64,000 nucleotides of DNA from Xanthomonas hyacinthi. Lineage in GTDB: Bacteria > Pseudomonadota > Gammaproteobacteria > Xanthomonadales > Xanthomonadaceae. Below, in pieces: positions 20,801 through 29,153 of this stretch. The stretch spans positions 4,471,001 to 4,535,000 of the forward strand of contig NZ_CP043476.1 of the NCBI RefSeq assembly GCF_009769165.1, given 5' to 3'. Position 1 is the first letter of the stretch; each line of letters starts with the position of its first letter. The notes beneath the pieces were generated by a model. It searched no databases. It had not been told where the DNA came from and worked only from the letters and a program-made list of their open reading frames with translations. Position numbers and translations under genes: made by a program.

Positions 20801-23800
20801 GCCTACGTGGAGCTGACGATCGCGCGTCCGGCGATTGCACCGCTGCTGGACGTGCTGTCCGCCGTCACCGGCACCGACCAGGCCGATGTGCTCTACGGTG
20901 GCGGCGGCAAGGATGCCGTGAACGGCGGCAAGGGCGACGATGCGCTGTACGGGCAGGGCGGGGACGACATCTACGTGTACCGGCCCGGCGATGGCAACGA
21001 CCGCATCTTCGACAGCGCCGGTACCGACCAGATCTACTTCATGGGCGGCATCGTCCCCGGCGATTTGTCGCTGAGCCGCGATATCTCCAGCATCATCATC
21101 CACGTCAACAGCGGCGGCGTGACCGGCGAAATCCGCATCAACAACGTCTACGAGGGCACCGAGGGCGCCCTGCGCGAGGGCGTGATCGAACAGTTCCGGT
21201 TCGAGGATGGCACGACCTGGAGCCAGGCGCAGATCCTGGCCGCCGTCGTGCAGCAGGCCACCGAGGGCGATGATGGGTTGTATGGGACGACCCTCGGCGA
21301 AACGCTCGATGGCCTGGGCGGCAACGACGATATCGCCGGCTACGGCGGCGACGACATCATCCGGGGGCGGGGGGGCAACGATACGCTGGGCGGCGGCGGC
21401 GGCAACGACGTCGTCGAGGGCGGGGACGGCAATGACGGCCTGGAAGGCGGCACCGGCGACGACGTCCTGACTGGCGGGCTCGGCAATGACAGCCTCAGCG
21501 GTGGCGGGGGCAACGATGTCTATGTCTTCGCGCTGGGCGATGGACAGGACACGATCAACAATTACGACGCGGGCCAGTCGCGAATGGATGTGCTGTCGTT
21601 CGGCGCCGGCGTGGACCCTTCAGTTGTGACCGCACGCCGCAGCGGCAACAGCCTGGTGCTCACGATTGCCGGCACCGATGACCGGATCACCGTCACCAAC
21701 TACTTCGACGGCGACGCGGCCGGGGCCAGCCGGCTCGACGAGATCCGCTTCGCCGACGCCGCCAACACGATCTGGCATGTGGCGGCGATCAAGGCGATGG
21801 TGCTGGCGGCCACGGCGGGCGACGACATCCTGACCGGCTACGACAGCGCCGATAGCCTGGCCGGCGCGGCCGGCAACGATGCCCTGTCGGGCAAGAGCGG
21901 CGATGATGTCCTGATCGGCGGCGTGGGCAATGACGTCCTTTCCGGCGGCGCTGGCAACGACCTCTACGTGTTTCAGCTCGGCGACGGGCAGGACACGATT
22001 GAGAACTACGACGCAGCGTCGGGGCGGCTCGATGCGCTGTCTTTTGGACCTGGCATCGATCCCGCGTCGGTCACCGCCCGGCGTGTCGGTAACAACCTGG
22101 TGCTATCGATCGCCGGCGTCTCGGACCAGGTGTCCGTCAGCAACTTCTTCATTGGTGATGGCACCGGTGCCTATCGGCTGGACGAGGTCCGCTTCGCGGA
22201 TGCAGCGGCCACGGTATGGAATGTCGACACGATCAAGGCCCTGGTGCTGGTGCCGACGGCGGACGCCGATAGCCTGTCCGGGTATGCGGGCGACGATGCG
22301 CTGTCCGGTGCGGGCGGAAACGACACGCTGTACGGCAATGAGGGGGCGGACACCCTGCAAGGCGATGCCGGCAATGACCATCTGGACGGCGGAGCCGGCA
22401 ACGACGTACTCGCGGGTGGCAGCGGTAACGACGTGCTGGTCGGTGGCGGCGGCTCGGACACCTACCGGTTCGATCTGGGCGGCGGCCAGGACACGGTCAG
22501 TAATTACGATTCCAGCCAGGGCCGGCTGGACGCGCTGCAGTTCGGCGCCGGCATTGCGCCCGCCGATGTAACCGCACGCCGTATCAACGATGACCTGGTG
22601 CTTGCCATCTCAGGTACGAGCGACCGGGTGACGATCACGAACCATTTCCTGTCCGACGGGACGAGCGGCTACCAGATCGACGAGATCCGCTTCGCCGCCA
22701 CCGATGCGCCGGTCTGGGATCAGGCCACGATCCGCGCCTTGGTGCTCGCACCCACGGAGGGGGACGACGTACTGCGTGGCTATGAGACCGCCGATGTCCT
22801 GGCCGGCGGCGGCGGCAACGATCTTCTCGATGGACGCGGCGGCGCCGACCTGCTGCAGGGTGAAGCGGGTGATGACACCTTGTTCGGCGGCGAGGGCAGC
22901 GACACTTTGTTGGGCAGTGACGGCAAGGACACGCTGGATGGCGAGTCCGCCGACGATGTACTCGACGGTGGCCAAGGGGAAGACATCCTGCGGGGCGGCG
23001 CCGGCAACGACCACCTGACAGGCGGGCTGAGCGACGACCAGCTGCAGGGTGGCGCGGGCAATGACGCCTACCATTTCAGTGCGGGCGATGGACGAGACAG
23101 CATCCGCGACAACGACGGTCTCAATACGATTTACTTGTCCGGGCTGCCGCTCGATCAGGTCTACTTCCGGCGCGAGGACACCGCGTTGGCGGTGTATTTC
23201 CTCAACTCGCCGGACGACCGGATCCGCCTGGAGGATTTCTTCGATCCAACCACGCAACTGGCCAGGTTCCCGCTGACCGTGGACCTGGGCAACGGCCAGC
23301 AGCGGTTGCTGGACGCGGACGCACTGAACCAGGCGTCGCTGGCTGGCACCGCGATGGACGACGTGATCCTCGGCAACACGCTGGACAACGTCATCGCCGC
23401 GCTTGCCGGCAACGACACCGTACGCGCGGGGGGCGGAGCCGACGAACTCGACGGTGGCGAAGGAGACGACCTGCTGTACGGTGAATCCGGCAATGACGTG
23501 CTGAAGGGCGGTGCCGGCAGCGATCTGCTCGATGGCGGCACCGGCGCCGACCTGATGCAAGGCGGCGACGGCGATGACACGTATTTCGTGGACGATGTTG
23601 CAGACATCGTCAGCGAGATCGGCACATCGGGATCGGACACCCTCCAAGCCAGTGTCGACTACACGCTCGCGCAGAATGTCGAGACCCTGGTCCTGGTGGG
23701 CGATGCCGCACTCGATGGGACTGGCAACGACACGGACAACACGCTGGTGGGCAACACCGGCGACAACCACGTGCGGGGGTTGGCCGGCAATGACGTGCTG

Positions 23801-26800
23801 TCGGGAGGATATGGCAACGACTTCCTGGAAGGCAACGACGGCAACGACCTGCTGGACGGCGGGGCGGGCGCCGACCGGATGGAAGGGGGCGACGGGGACG
23901 ACACCTACGAGGTGGATGACGCCAGCGACATCATCGTGGAACTGGCGGGGCAGGGCTTGGAAGTCGTCCACTCGACCGCGTACGAGTACACCCTGTCCTC
24001 GGGCATCGAGCGCATCGAGCTGGTGGAAGGCAGCGGCGCACGCACGGCCGTCGGCTCGGCGGACAACAACGCGTTGATTGGCAACACGGATGACAATGTG
24101 CTCGATGGTGCCGGCGGTGACGACTACCTCGCCGGTGGCGCCGGCGACGACGTCTATGTGGTGGACAGTGCCGGCGACCAGGTAACGGAGCTCGATGGCG
24201 AGGGCGTAGACACCGTCCAGTCCAGCGTGGACTACACGCTGGGCGCCCCCCTCGAGAACCTCCTCCTCACCGGCAATGCCAACCTCGACGGCACCGGCAA
24301 CGACGGCGACAACGTGCTGGTGGGCAACGCCGGCGCCAATCGCCTCGATGGCGGTCTGGGCGGCGACGACCTCTATGGCGGCGAGGGTGACGACTACTTC
24401 ATCAACGACAGCAACCAGGACTGGATCTACGAATATGCCGGGGAGGGCATCGACACCGTCGAGCGCCGCTACGAAACCAACCTGGTGCTCTCGGCCAATG
24501 CCGAGAACCTGATCCTGGCCGCCGGCATCACCACCGGCAACGGCAACGAGCTCGACAACACCCTGACCGGCAATGCCGGCAACAACACGCTGGGCGGCTG
24601 GGACGGTGCCGATCTGCTGTATGGGCTGGATGGCGATGACAACCTGTTCGGCGGCACCGGCACCGACATCCTCCACGGCGGCAACGGCGCGGACTACCTG
24701 GATGGCGGTGAAGAGGTGGACCAGCTGGTGGGTGGCGGCGGCAACGACATCTACGTCACCGACAACAGCGCCGATATCGTCCTCGAAGCCGCTGCCGCCG
24801 GTGCCGACCAGGTCCAGACCACCGCTTCCTACGTGCTCTCGGCCAACATCGAGAATCTGTTCCTGATGGGCACCGACGCCATCGATGGCGCCGGCAACGA
24901 CCTTGACAACTACATCGCCGGCAACAGCGCCGCCAATGTGGTCCAGGGGGGCGGTGGCAGCGATACCATCGTGGCCGGCGGCGGCAACGACACCCTGTAT
25001 GGCGGCACTGGCGACGACAAGTACGTGTTCGACGCCAGTTCCGGCAGTGATGTCATCGACAACAGCGATGGCGGCTTCGACGGGGTGTTCTTCAGCAATG
25101 GCATCACCCGCGAGCGCCTGACCTTCGGGCGCGACGGCGACGATCTGCTGATCTTCGTGGACGCGGCCAGCACGCCTTCGGTGCGCGTGCTCAACCACTT
25201 CCTCGGCGGCAACGCGGCGATCGACTACGTGCAGCCCGATGGCGGCTTTTACCTCACCACGGCCGAGATCAACCAGATCGTGGCCGGTGACGGGACCGGC
25301 GGGCAGTTCGACCAGGTCATCCAGGGCACCGCGGCGGGCGAGCAACTGGTGGGAGGTACTGGCAAGGACCTCGTCGAGGGACTGGCCGGTGCCGATACCC
25401 TGTTTGGCATGGGCGGGGATGACACCCTGCGCGGCGGCGAGGGCAACGACTACCTCTCCGGCGGGAACGGCAGCGGCACCAGCTCCGGCAACGATACCCT
25501 GGAGGGTGGGGCAGGCAACGACACGCTGCGCGGCGAGGACGGCAGCAATACCCTGATCGGCGGTGCAGGCGATGACCAGTACGTCTATGGGGGCGGCATT
25601 GACGTCATCGACAACACCGGCGGTGGTACAGACTGGCTGTTCTTCCAGAACGGCATCACCGCCGCCCAGTTGGGCTTTACCCGCAGCGGGGATGACCTGG
25701 TCATTACCGTCAATGGCAATGCCAGCCAGCGCGTCACCGTTACCGGCCACTTCCTGGGCGGTGACATGGCCCTGGATTTCCTGCAGCCGGCAAGCGGATC
25801 AGCGCTCAATACCGCGGCGATCAATGCGTTGGTGACCAACAATGGCGGCGGCGATCCGGGCGGCGGCACGCCGGGCACTGGCAACGACGCGGACTATCCT
25901 TCGGTCGAGACCGGCACCGCAGCGGGCGAGCAGATCGTGGGCACCAGTGGCCGTGATCTGATCAAGGGCCTGGGCGGCGCCGACACGCTGTTTGGGATGG
26001 GCGCCGACGACAAGCTCGACGGCGGCGATGGCGATGACTATCTCTCCGGCGGCAACGGCAGCTTCAGTGGCTCGGGCACCGACATCCTGATCGGCGGCGC
26101 TGGCAACGACCAGTTGGTCGGCGAGGATGGCGATGACGTGTTGTTCGGTGGCGTCGGTGACGACACCTACTTCTACGCCGCCGGCTCCGGTGCCGATACG
26201 GTCGACAACACGGGAGGCGGGACCGATTGGCTGTATTTTGACGGTATCGCCCGTACCCAACTGACCTATCACCGCGACGGCGATGACCTGGTCGTACGTG
26301 TGGATGGCGATGCCAGCCAGCAGATTCGCGTACTGGACCACTTCCTCGGTGGCGAGCACGCCATCGCCTACGTACAGCCGGGCGACGGTGGCTATGCGAT
26401 CTCGGCAGCGACGATTGCCGGGCAGCTGACGCCGATGGGGGCTGCCAGCCGGACTGCCGCGCCGATGGCCTTGGATGCCGTGGAACTGCAGCCCATGGGG
26501 ATCGACGAGGCGGCGCACCTGGCACTGGCGATCGAAGCATTTGCCATCGATGCGCCGGTCGTGAAGGCGCCTGTGTTGGCTGAAACCTTGTCGGTGCCGA
26601 TCGCCGGCCGCCCGCTGGAGGTGGTTGTCACCTCTACGGCTCCCGTAGCAGGCCGGGCCGAGCCAGGCCCGTCTGCCCCGCAAGCTGCACCGGCGGCGCC
26701 CGCGGCCGATATCCCGGCTGCGCAGACCGAACTGCAGCAACTCGTGGAGAGCCTGGCCAGCTTCTCCAGCCAGGGAGGACTGTCGGCGGCGAATGACATG

Positions 26801-26896
26801 GCGCTTGATGAGCCGCTGGTTGCTATCGGCGCGATTCAGAACTGGCGGGACCGCCGTCGCAGCGATAGCTTGCACGTGCGTCAGCTGGAACTCTGA
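17900..26896 (+). CDS. Giant RTX protein with amino-terminal class 3 lipase domain, type I secretion substrate
   Basis: 2,998 residues, ATG at 17900 with AAGGAG upstream. The amino terminus resembles class 3 lipases: VISFAGTND (55-63), TGHSLGGG with nucleophile Ser110, and GDPSGVLPTDLHSM offering Asp211 and His221. RTX nonapeptides (GGxGxDxL type) begin near residue 413. A Ca-binding-like segment DLDGNGVSTV ... DLNGNGVIDNGRELFG occupies ~597-720. RTX blocks dominate ~995-2790 and include three units of the haemolysin-related type (GDGQDTINNYDAG...). No signal peptide is present, and the tail (DRRRSDSLHVRQLEL) is the probable uncleaved secretion signal. No acyltransferase gene (hlyC) is nearby. 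Likely exported by HlyB/HlyD and folded in external calcium; the target, bacterial or eukaryotic membranes, is unknown. Confidence 0.9.
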   Translation: MASVSEYAQLSARVYNRTPENRTVLTNGWVEVSWLPDDPATGFSAGVYKKGNEIVISFAGTNDMSEDVLEDLTSGVGFASVQSMQAALLLMQVMADSANAGATITLTGHSLGGGIASVIAVLFDLNATTFDQAPFELVAENIDYLKALKNYLAEKGYSSDSLNAYVDDYVDRFAERENNVASYYLEGEFLNALRFPGTSISGSETAISVGDPSGVLPTDLHSMNLLNATLISSTFKAGLVKQEQALAAFFDTSLYAKNPTTSNEVDFIAWMLNSQLLEAQGGSSTGVLGALGEDLLRLGNTGTAEDDALNAGLLAALTEYYRYTSDGASSMLVGVETGGFRMDLFKIASGADGRGRDRLISEVKDWLYDEVAPDAKPKDFERISVQSGDAGLQLDASADARADLVLGGLSSDQISSGAGDDSLFGLDGDDTLRGGTGADLIYGGDDGDTLYAGTDEGDTDASKNELYGGWGNDKLYGSAGNDLINGGDDADILHGGDGFDLYKVDNLDTLMDTDGRGAVYRGNFQLTGGTRKEADPENTYNGRGDTYVLDGTTLTINGGLTIEEFENGDLGIFLTTEPDDEDKPDMGPAETRASPLTIDLDGNGVSTVAYSSRRYFDHDGNGLAESTAWVGASDGLLVRDLNGNGVIDNGRELFGSNTRLSDGSLAANGFVALGELDDNHDGVVDANDAAFASLRIWRDANGNGVTDAGELLSIADAGIAGFRTAWSASSLVDANGQAHQQVGSAVRIDGGNAAMSDVWYTTDPSERINQVEVSPGALLDVLQSPDAKAFGNLIDLRQALATDPGLVAMLDAYLAEPSETARNGLLKSLIFRWAGVSDIVPTSRGGNVDARELAVVELLSARPYTNQYTPNDPIPRQEAGNLLTSEFNKFRQYVDAQLRAQADYAGSGIFLGGFASGYTHAMIDWNAFKAYMIAAQDGGQTTAVIDLVVLSTALSAYSPTLRGQLDAAYVELTIARPAIAPLLDVLSAVTGTDQADVLYGGGGKDAVNGGKGDDALYGQGGDDIYVYRPGDGNDRIFDSAGTDQIYFMGGIVPGDLSLSRDISSIIIHVNSGGVTGEIRINNVYEGTEGALREGVIEQFRFEDGTTWSQAQILAAVVQQATEGDDGLYGTTLGETLDGLGGNDDIAGYGGDDIIRGRGGNDTLGGGGGNDVVEGGDGNDGLEGGTGDDVLTGGLGNDSLSGGGGNDVYVFALGDGQDTINNYDAGQSRMDVLSFGAGVDPSVVTARRSGNSLVLTIAGTDDRITVTNYFDGDAAGASRLDEIRFADAANTIWHVAAIKAMVLAATAGDDILTGYDSADSLAGAAGNDALSGKSGDDVLIGGVGNDVLSGGAGNDLYVFQLGDGQDTIENYDAASGRLDALSFGPGIDPASVTARRVGNNLVLSIAGVSDQVSVSNFFIGDGTGAYRLDEVRFADAAATVWNVDTIKALVLVPTADADSLSGYAGDDALSGAGGNDTLYGNEGADTLQGDAGNDHLDGGAGNDVLAGGSGNDVLVGGGGSDTYRFDLGGGQDTVSNYDSSQGRLDALQFGAGIAPADVTARRINDDLVLAISGTSDRVTITNHFLSDGTSGYQIDEIRFAATDAPVWDQATIRALVLAPTEGDDVLRGYETADVLAGGGGNDLLDGRGGADLLQGEAGDDTLFGGEGSDTLLGSDGKDTLDGESADDVLDGGQGEDILRGGAGNDHLTGGLSDDQLQGGAGNDAYHFSAGDGRDSIRDNDGLNTIYLSGLPLDQVYFRREDTALAVYFLNSPDDRIRLEDFFDPTTQLARFPLTVDLGNGQQRLLDADALNQASLAGTAMDDVILGNTLDNVIAALAGNDTVRAGGGADELDGGEGDDLLYGESGNDVLKGGAGSDLLDGGTGADLMQGGDGDDTYFVDDVADIVSEIGTSGSDTLQASVDYTLAQNVETLVLVGDAALDGTGNDTDNTLVGNTGDNHVRGLAGNDVLSGGYGNDFLEGNDGNDLLDGGAGADRMEGGDGDDTYEVDDASDIIVELAGQGLEVVHSTAYEYTLSSGIERIELVEGSGARTAVGSADNNALIGNTDDNVLDGAGGDDYLAGGAGDDVYVVDSAGDQVTELDGEGVDTVQSSVDYTLGAPLENLLLTGNANLDGTGNDGDNVLVGNAGANRLDGGLGGDDLYGGEGDDYFINDSNQDWIYEYAGEGIDTVERRYETNLVLSANAENLILAAGITTGNGNELDNTLTGNAGNNTLGGWDGADLLYGLDGDDNLFGGTGTDILHGGNGADYLDGGEEVDQLVGGGGNDIYVTDNSADIVLEAAAAGADQVQTTASYVLSANIENLFLMGTDAIDGAGNDLDNYIAGNSAANVVQGGGGSDTIVAGGGNDTLYGGTGDDKYVFDASSGSDVIDNSDGGFDGVFFSNGITRERLTFGRDGDDLLIFVDAASTPSVRVLNHFLGGNAAIDYVQPDGGFYLTTAEINQIVAGDGTGGQFDQVIQGTAAGEQLVGGTGKDLVEGLAGADTLFGMGGDDTLRGGEGNDYLSGGNGSGTSSGNDTLEGGAGNDTLRGEDGSNTLIGGAGDDQYVYGGGIDVIDNTGGGTDWLFFQNGITAAQLGFTRSGDDLVITVNGNASQRVTVTGHFLGGDMALDFLQPASGSALNTAAINALVTNNGGGDPGGGTPGTGNDADYPSVETGTAAGEQIVGTSGRDLIKGLGGADTLFGMGADDKLDGGDGDDYLSGGNGSFSGSGTDILIGGAGNDQLVGEDGDDVLFGGVGDDTYFYAAGSGADTVDNTGGGTDWLYFDGIARTQLTYHRDGDDLVVRVDGDASQQIRVLDHFLGGEHAIAYVQPGDGGYAISAATIAGQLTPMGAASRTAAPMALDAVELQPMGIDEAAHLALAIEAFAIDAPVVKAPVLAETLSVPIAGRPLEVVVTSTAPVAGRAEPGPSAPQAAPAAPAADIPAAQTELQQLVESLASFSSQGGLSAANDMALDEPLVAIGAIQNWRDRRRSDSLHVRQLEL
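20880..26330 (+). repeat. Coding repeats of the RTX calcium-binding region
   Basis: Long array of diverged units encoding GGxGxDxLx nonapeptides, rich in GGCGGC, GGCAACGAC and GATGGC. Larger units of about 440-470 bases recur at about 21,530, 21,970 and 22,470; each ends in DEIRFADA-like sequence. These produce long open frames on the other strand that are artefacts. The array is a probable site of recombination and of assembly error. Confidence 0.85.
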
Positions 26897-27051
26897 GGCG
26901 GCGGATGGGGCGGCTGATTGCCGATCTAAAGTGGACCACTGGCTAAGAGCCGAAGTTTGAGTTAAGTGTGATCACATGGAGTCCCACCCATTCGGTTGGG
27001 TATGGATCGGCAGTCTCATCCTGTGAGCCTCGATTGGTTACGATCCGTCCT
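26897..27051. promoter_or_regulatory. Intergenic region before the Wadjet operon
   Basis: About 155 bases between the RTX gene and jetA. No hairpin-and-T-run terminator is evident after the RTX stop. The jetA promoter is expected here, but no strong -35/-10 pair was recognised. Confidence 0.3.
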
Positions 27052-28512
27052 ATGCGCTTCGATTACGCCAGCATGGATATGCTCCGCCAGCACCATCCGG
27101 CATGGCGGCTATTGCGCGCCGACCACGCGGCGCTGGTAGCTAGCTTCCTGTATCGGGCCTTCGTGGCACCGAATGTACGCAATGTTGCCCAGGGCGACCT
27201 GGTGGAAGCCCTCGAGGATGAGCTGTTCGGTCTACGTGAGCAGCTGGGCAACGACGCGTTCCCAAGGACGGCCCTGCAGTATCTCGACGACTGGGCGGCC
27301 AATGACAAGGGCTGGCTGCGCAAGTTCTACGGGCCTGATTCCGACGAACCGCAGTTCGACCTGACCCCCGCGGCCGAAAAGGCGATCCTCTGGCTCAGCA
27401 CATTGGGCGAACGCGGCTTCGTCGCTACCGAATCGCGCCTGCTGACCCTGTTCGAATTGCTGCGCCAGATCAGCGAGGGCACCCAGACCGATCCGGCGGC
27501 GCGGGTAGCGGAACTGCAGCGGCGGCGCGCCGAGATCGACGCTGAGATCAGCCAGGTTCTGGGTGGATCTCCACCACTGCTGGACGATACGGCGGTGCGC
27601 GATCGCTTCCAGCAGTTCCTGCAGCTGGCGCGCGAGCTGCTCGGCGATTTCCGCGAAGTCGAGCACAACTTCCGCCAGCTCGACCGGCGGGTCCGCGAGC
27701 GCATCGCGCTCTGGGAAGGCGGCAAGGGGGCGCTGCTGGAAGATGTCATGGGCGAACGCGATGCCATCGCCGAGTCCGACCAGGGTCGCAGCTTCCGTGC
27801 GTTCTGGGACTTCCTCATGTCCAGCCGCCGACAGGAAGAGCTGTCCGAGCTGCTAGAACGGGTTCTGACCTTGCCGGCGGTGAACGAGCAGCAACCGGAC
27901 ATGCGGTTGCGGCGCGTGCACTACGACTGGCTGGAAGCCGGCGAACACACACAGCGCACCGTGGCCGAACTCAGCCGTCAGCTGCGCCGCTTTCTCGACG
28001 ACCAAGCCTGGCTGGAGAATCGCCGCATCATGGACCTGCTGCATTCGATCGAAGCCCATGCCCTGGCACTGCGCGACGCACCGCCTGCCGACGTGACCAT
28101 GCACATCGACGGCACCGCTGCCTCAGTTGAACTGCCGATGGAGCGGCCGCTGTACACGGCCGCCCTGCAACCCAAGATCGTGGACGTGGTGCTGGAAGCC
28201 GACGGCACCGACGTGGACGATGCCGCGCTGTATGCGCAGGTCTTCGTCGACAAGGCCCGGCTGGTCCGCCACATCCGCCACGCATTGCACGGGCGCAGCC
28301 AGATCACGCTGGCCGAACTGGTTCGGATGCAGCCAATGCAGCAAGGGCTGGCCGAGCTGGTCGCCTATTTGCAACTGGCCGACGATGGCTTTCGGAGCAC
28401 AGTCGACGAGCACGCGTACGATCCGGTGGACTGGGAAGGTCTAGATGCCGGGGGCAACCCCTACCATCGCCAGGCCCGCTTGCCGCGGGTGATCTTCCTG
28501 GGGGCCGCATGA
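27052..28512 (+). CDS. jetA: Wadjet defence protein JetA (DUF3375)
   Basis: 486-residue protein matching the DUF3375 family, the kleisin-like subunit of Wadjet type I. The ATG at 27052 (MRFDYASMDMLRQHHPAWRL) is preferred; the frame is open upstream to 26968 but that part is not family-like. Wadjet is an SMC (MukBEF-like) complex that extrudes loops on small circular plasmids and cleaves them. The stop codon overlaps the jetB start (ATGA), showing translational coupling. Order jetA-jetB-jetC-jetD is that of type I Wadjet. Confidence 0.9.
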   Translation: MRFDYASMDMLRQHHPAWRLLRADHAALVASFLYRAFVAPNVRNVAQGDLVEALEDELFGLREQLGNDAFPRTALQYLDDWAANDKGWLRKFYGPDSDEPQFDLTPAAEKAILWLSTLGERGFVATESRLLTLFELLRQISEGTQTDPAARVAELQRRRAEIDAEISQVLGGSPPLLDDTAVRDRFQQFLQLARELLGDFREVEHNFRQLDRRVRERIALWEGGKGALLEDVMGERDAIAESDQGRSFRAFWDFLMSSRRQEELSELLERVLTLPAVNEQQPDMRLRRVHYDWLEAGEHTQRTVAELSRQLRRFLDDQAWLENRRIMDLLHSIEAHALALRDAPPADVTMHIDGTAASVELPMERPLYTAALQPKIVDVVLEADGTDVDDAALYAQVFVDKARLVRHIRHALHGRSQITLAELVRMQPMQQGLAELVAYLQLADDGFRSTVDEHAYDPVDWEGLDAGGNPYHRQARLPRVIFLGAA

Positions 28513-29153
28513 TGGACAACCCGTCCGCCTCGCCTGCCGTAGACGGTTTGCCCGTGCTGGCGGTGAAGCTGCTCAAGGGTGTGCTCTACCAGGAATCCGA
28601 TCCGCAGCTATGGGGCAGCTTGCTCGGATTGCAGTCGCAGGTACGCGACTACCTCTCCGTGCTGGGGCTGGAGCTGATTCTGGACGAAGCCGAGGGCTAC
28701 GCCTTCTTGCGGTCGCGGCGTGCGCCCGAGGCCGATGATGGCGTTGCCGACCCGACTCCAAGACTGGTGGCGCGCCGGCAGCTGTCGTTTCCCGTCAGCC
28801 TGCTGCTCGCCTTGCTGCGCCGCAAATTGGCCGAAGCCGACGCCAGTGGCGGCGATACCCGGCTCGTGCTCACGCTCGAGGACATCGTCGAGATGGTGCG
28901 GGTGTTCCTGCCCCCCTCGAGCAACGAGGCGCGGGTACTCGACCAGCTCGAAGCCCATCTGGGCAAGATCGTAGAGCTTGGCTTCCTGCGCCGCATGAAG
29001 CCAGCCGCGGGACAGGTTGGCTCGCAACCTGCGTTGTATGAGGTACGCCGCATCCTCAAGGCATTCGTGGATGCGCAGTGGCTGGCGGACTTCGATGCGC
29101 GCCTGGCCGCGTATCGGGCGCAAATAGGGGGGATCGAGGATGAACCGGGTTGA
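28509..29153 (+). CDS. jetB: Wadjet defence protein JetB (DUF4194)
   Basis: 214-residue protein of the DUF4194 family, equivalent to the KITE/MukE subunit that binds the JetA kleisin. Winged-helix-like composition with RQLSFPVSLLLALLRRKLAE and LVLTLEDIVEMVRVFLP in the middle. It overlaps jetA by four bases and jetC by 14 bases, so the operon is tightly coupled. No lesions were seen. Confidence 0.88.
   Translation: MMDNPSASPAVDGLPVLAVKLLKGVLYQESDPQLWGSLLGLQSQVRDYLSVLGLELILDEAEGYAFLRSRRAPEADDGVADPTPRLVARRQLSFPVSLLLALLRRKLAEADASGGDTRLVLTLEDIVEMVRVFLPPSSNEARVLDQLEAHLGKIVELGFLRRMKPAAGQVGSQPALYEVRRILKAFVDAQWLADFDARLAAYRAQIGGIEDEPG

Noticed and set aside
22610..25750. Very long minus-strand open frame (over 1,000 codons) opposite the RTX gene
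   Set aside because: It mirrors the GC-rich RTX repeats, has a Val/Ala-rich repetitive translation without domains, and the plus-strand frame is clearly the real gene.
20880..26330. Periodic short repeats that could suggest a CRISPR array
   Set aside because: The units encode diverged GGxGxDxL nonapeptides in one frame, with no constant repeat and unique spacer pattern and no cas genes nearby.
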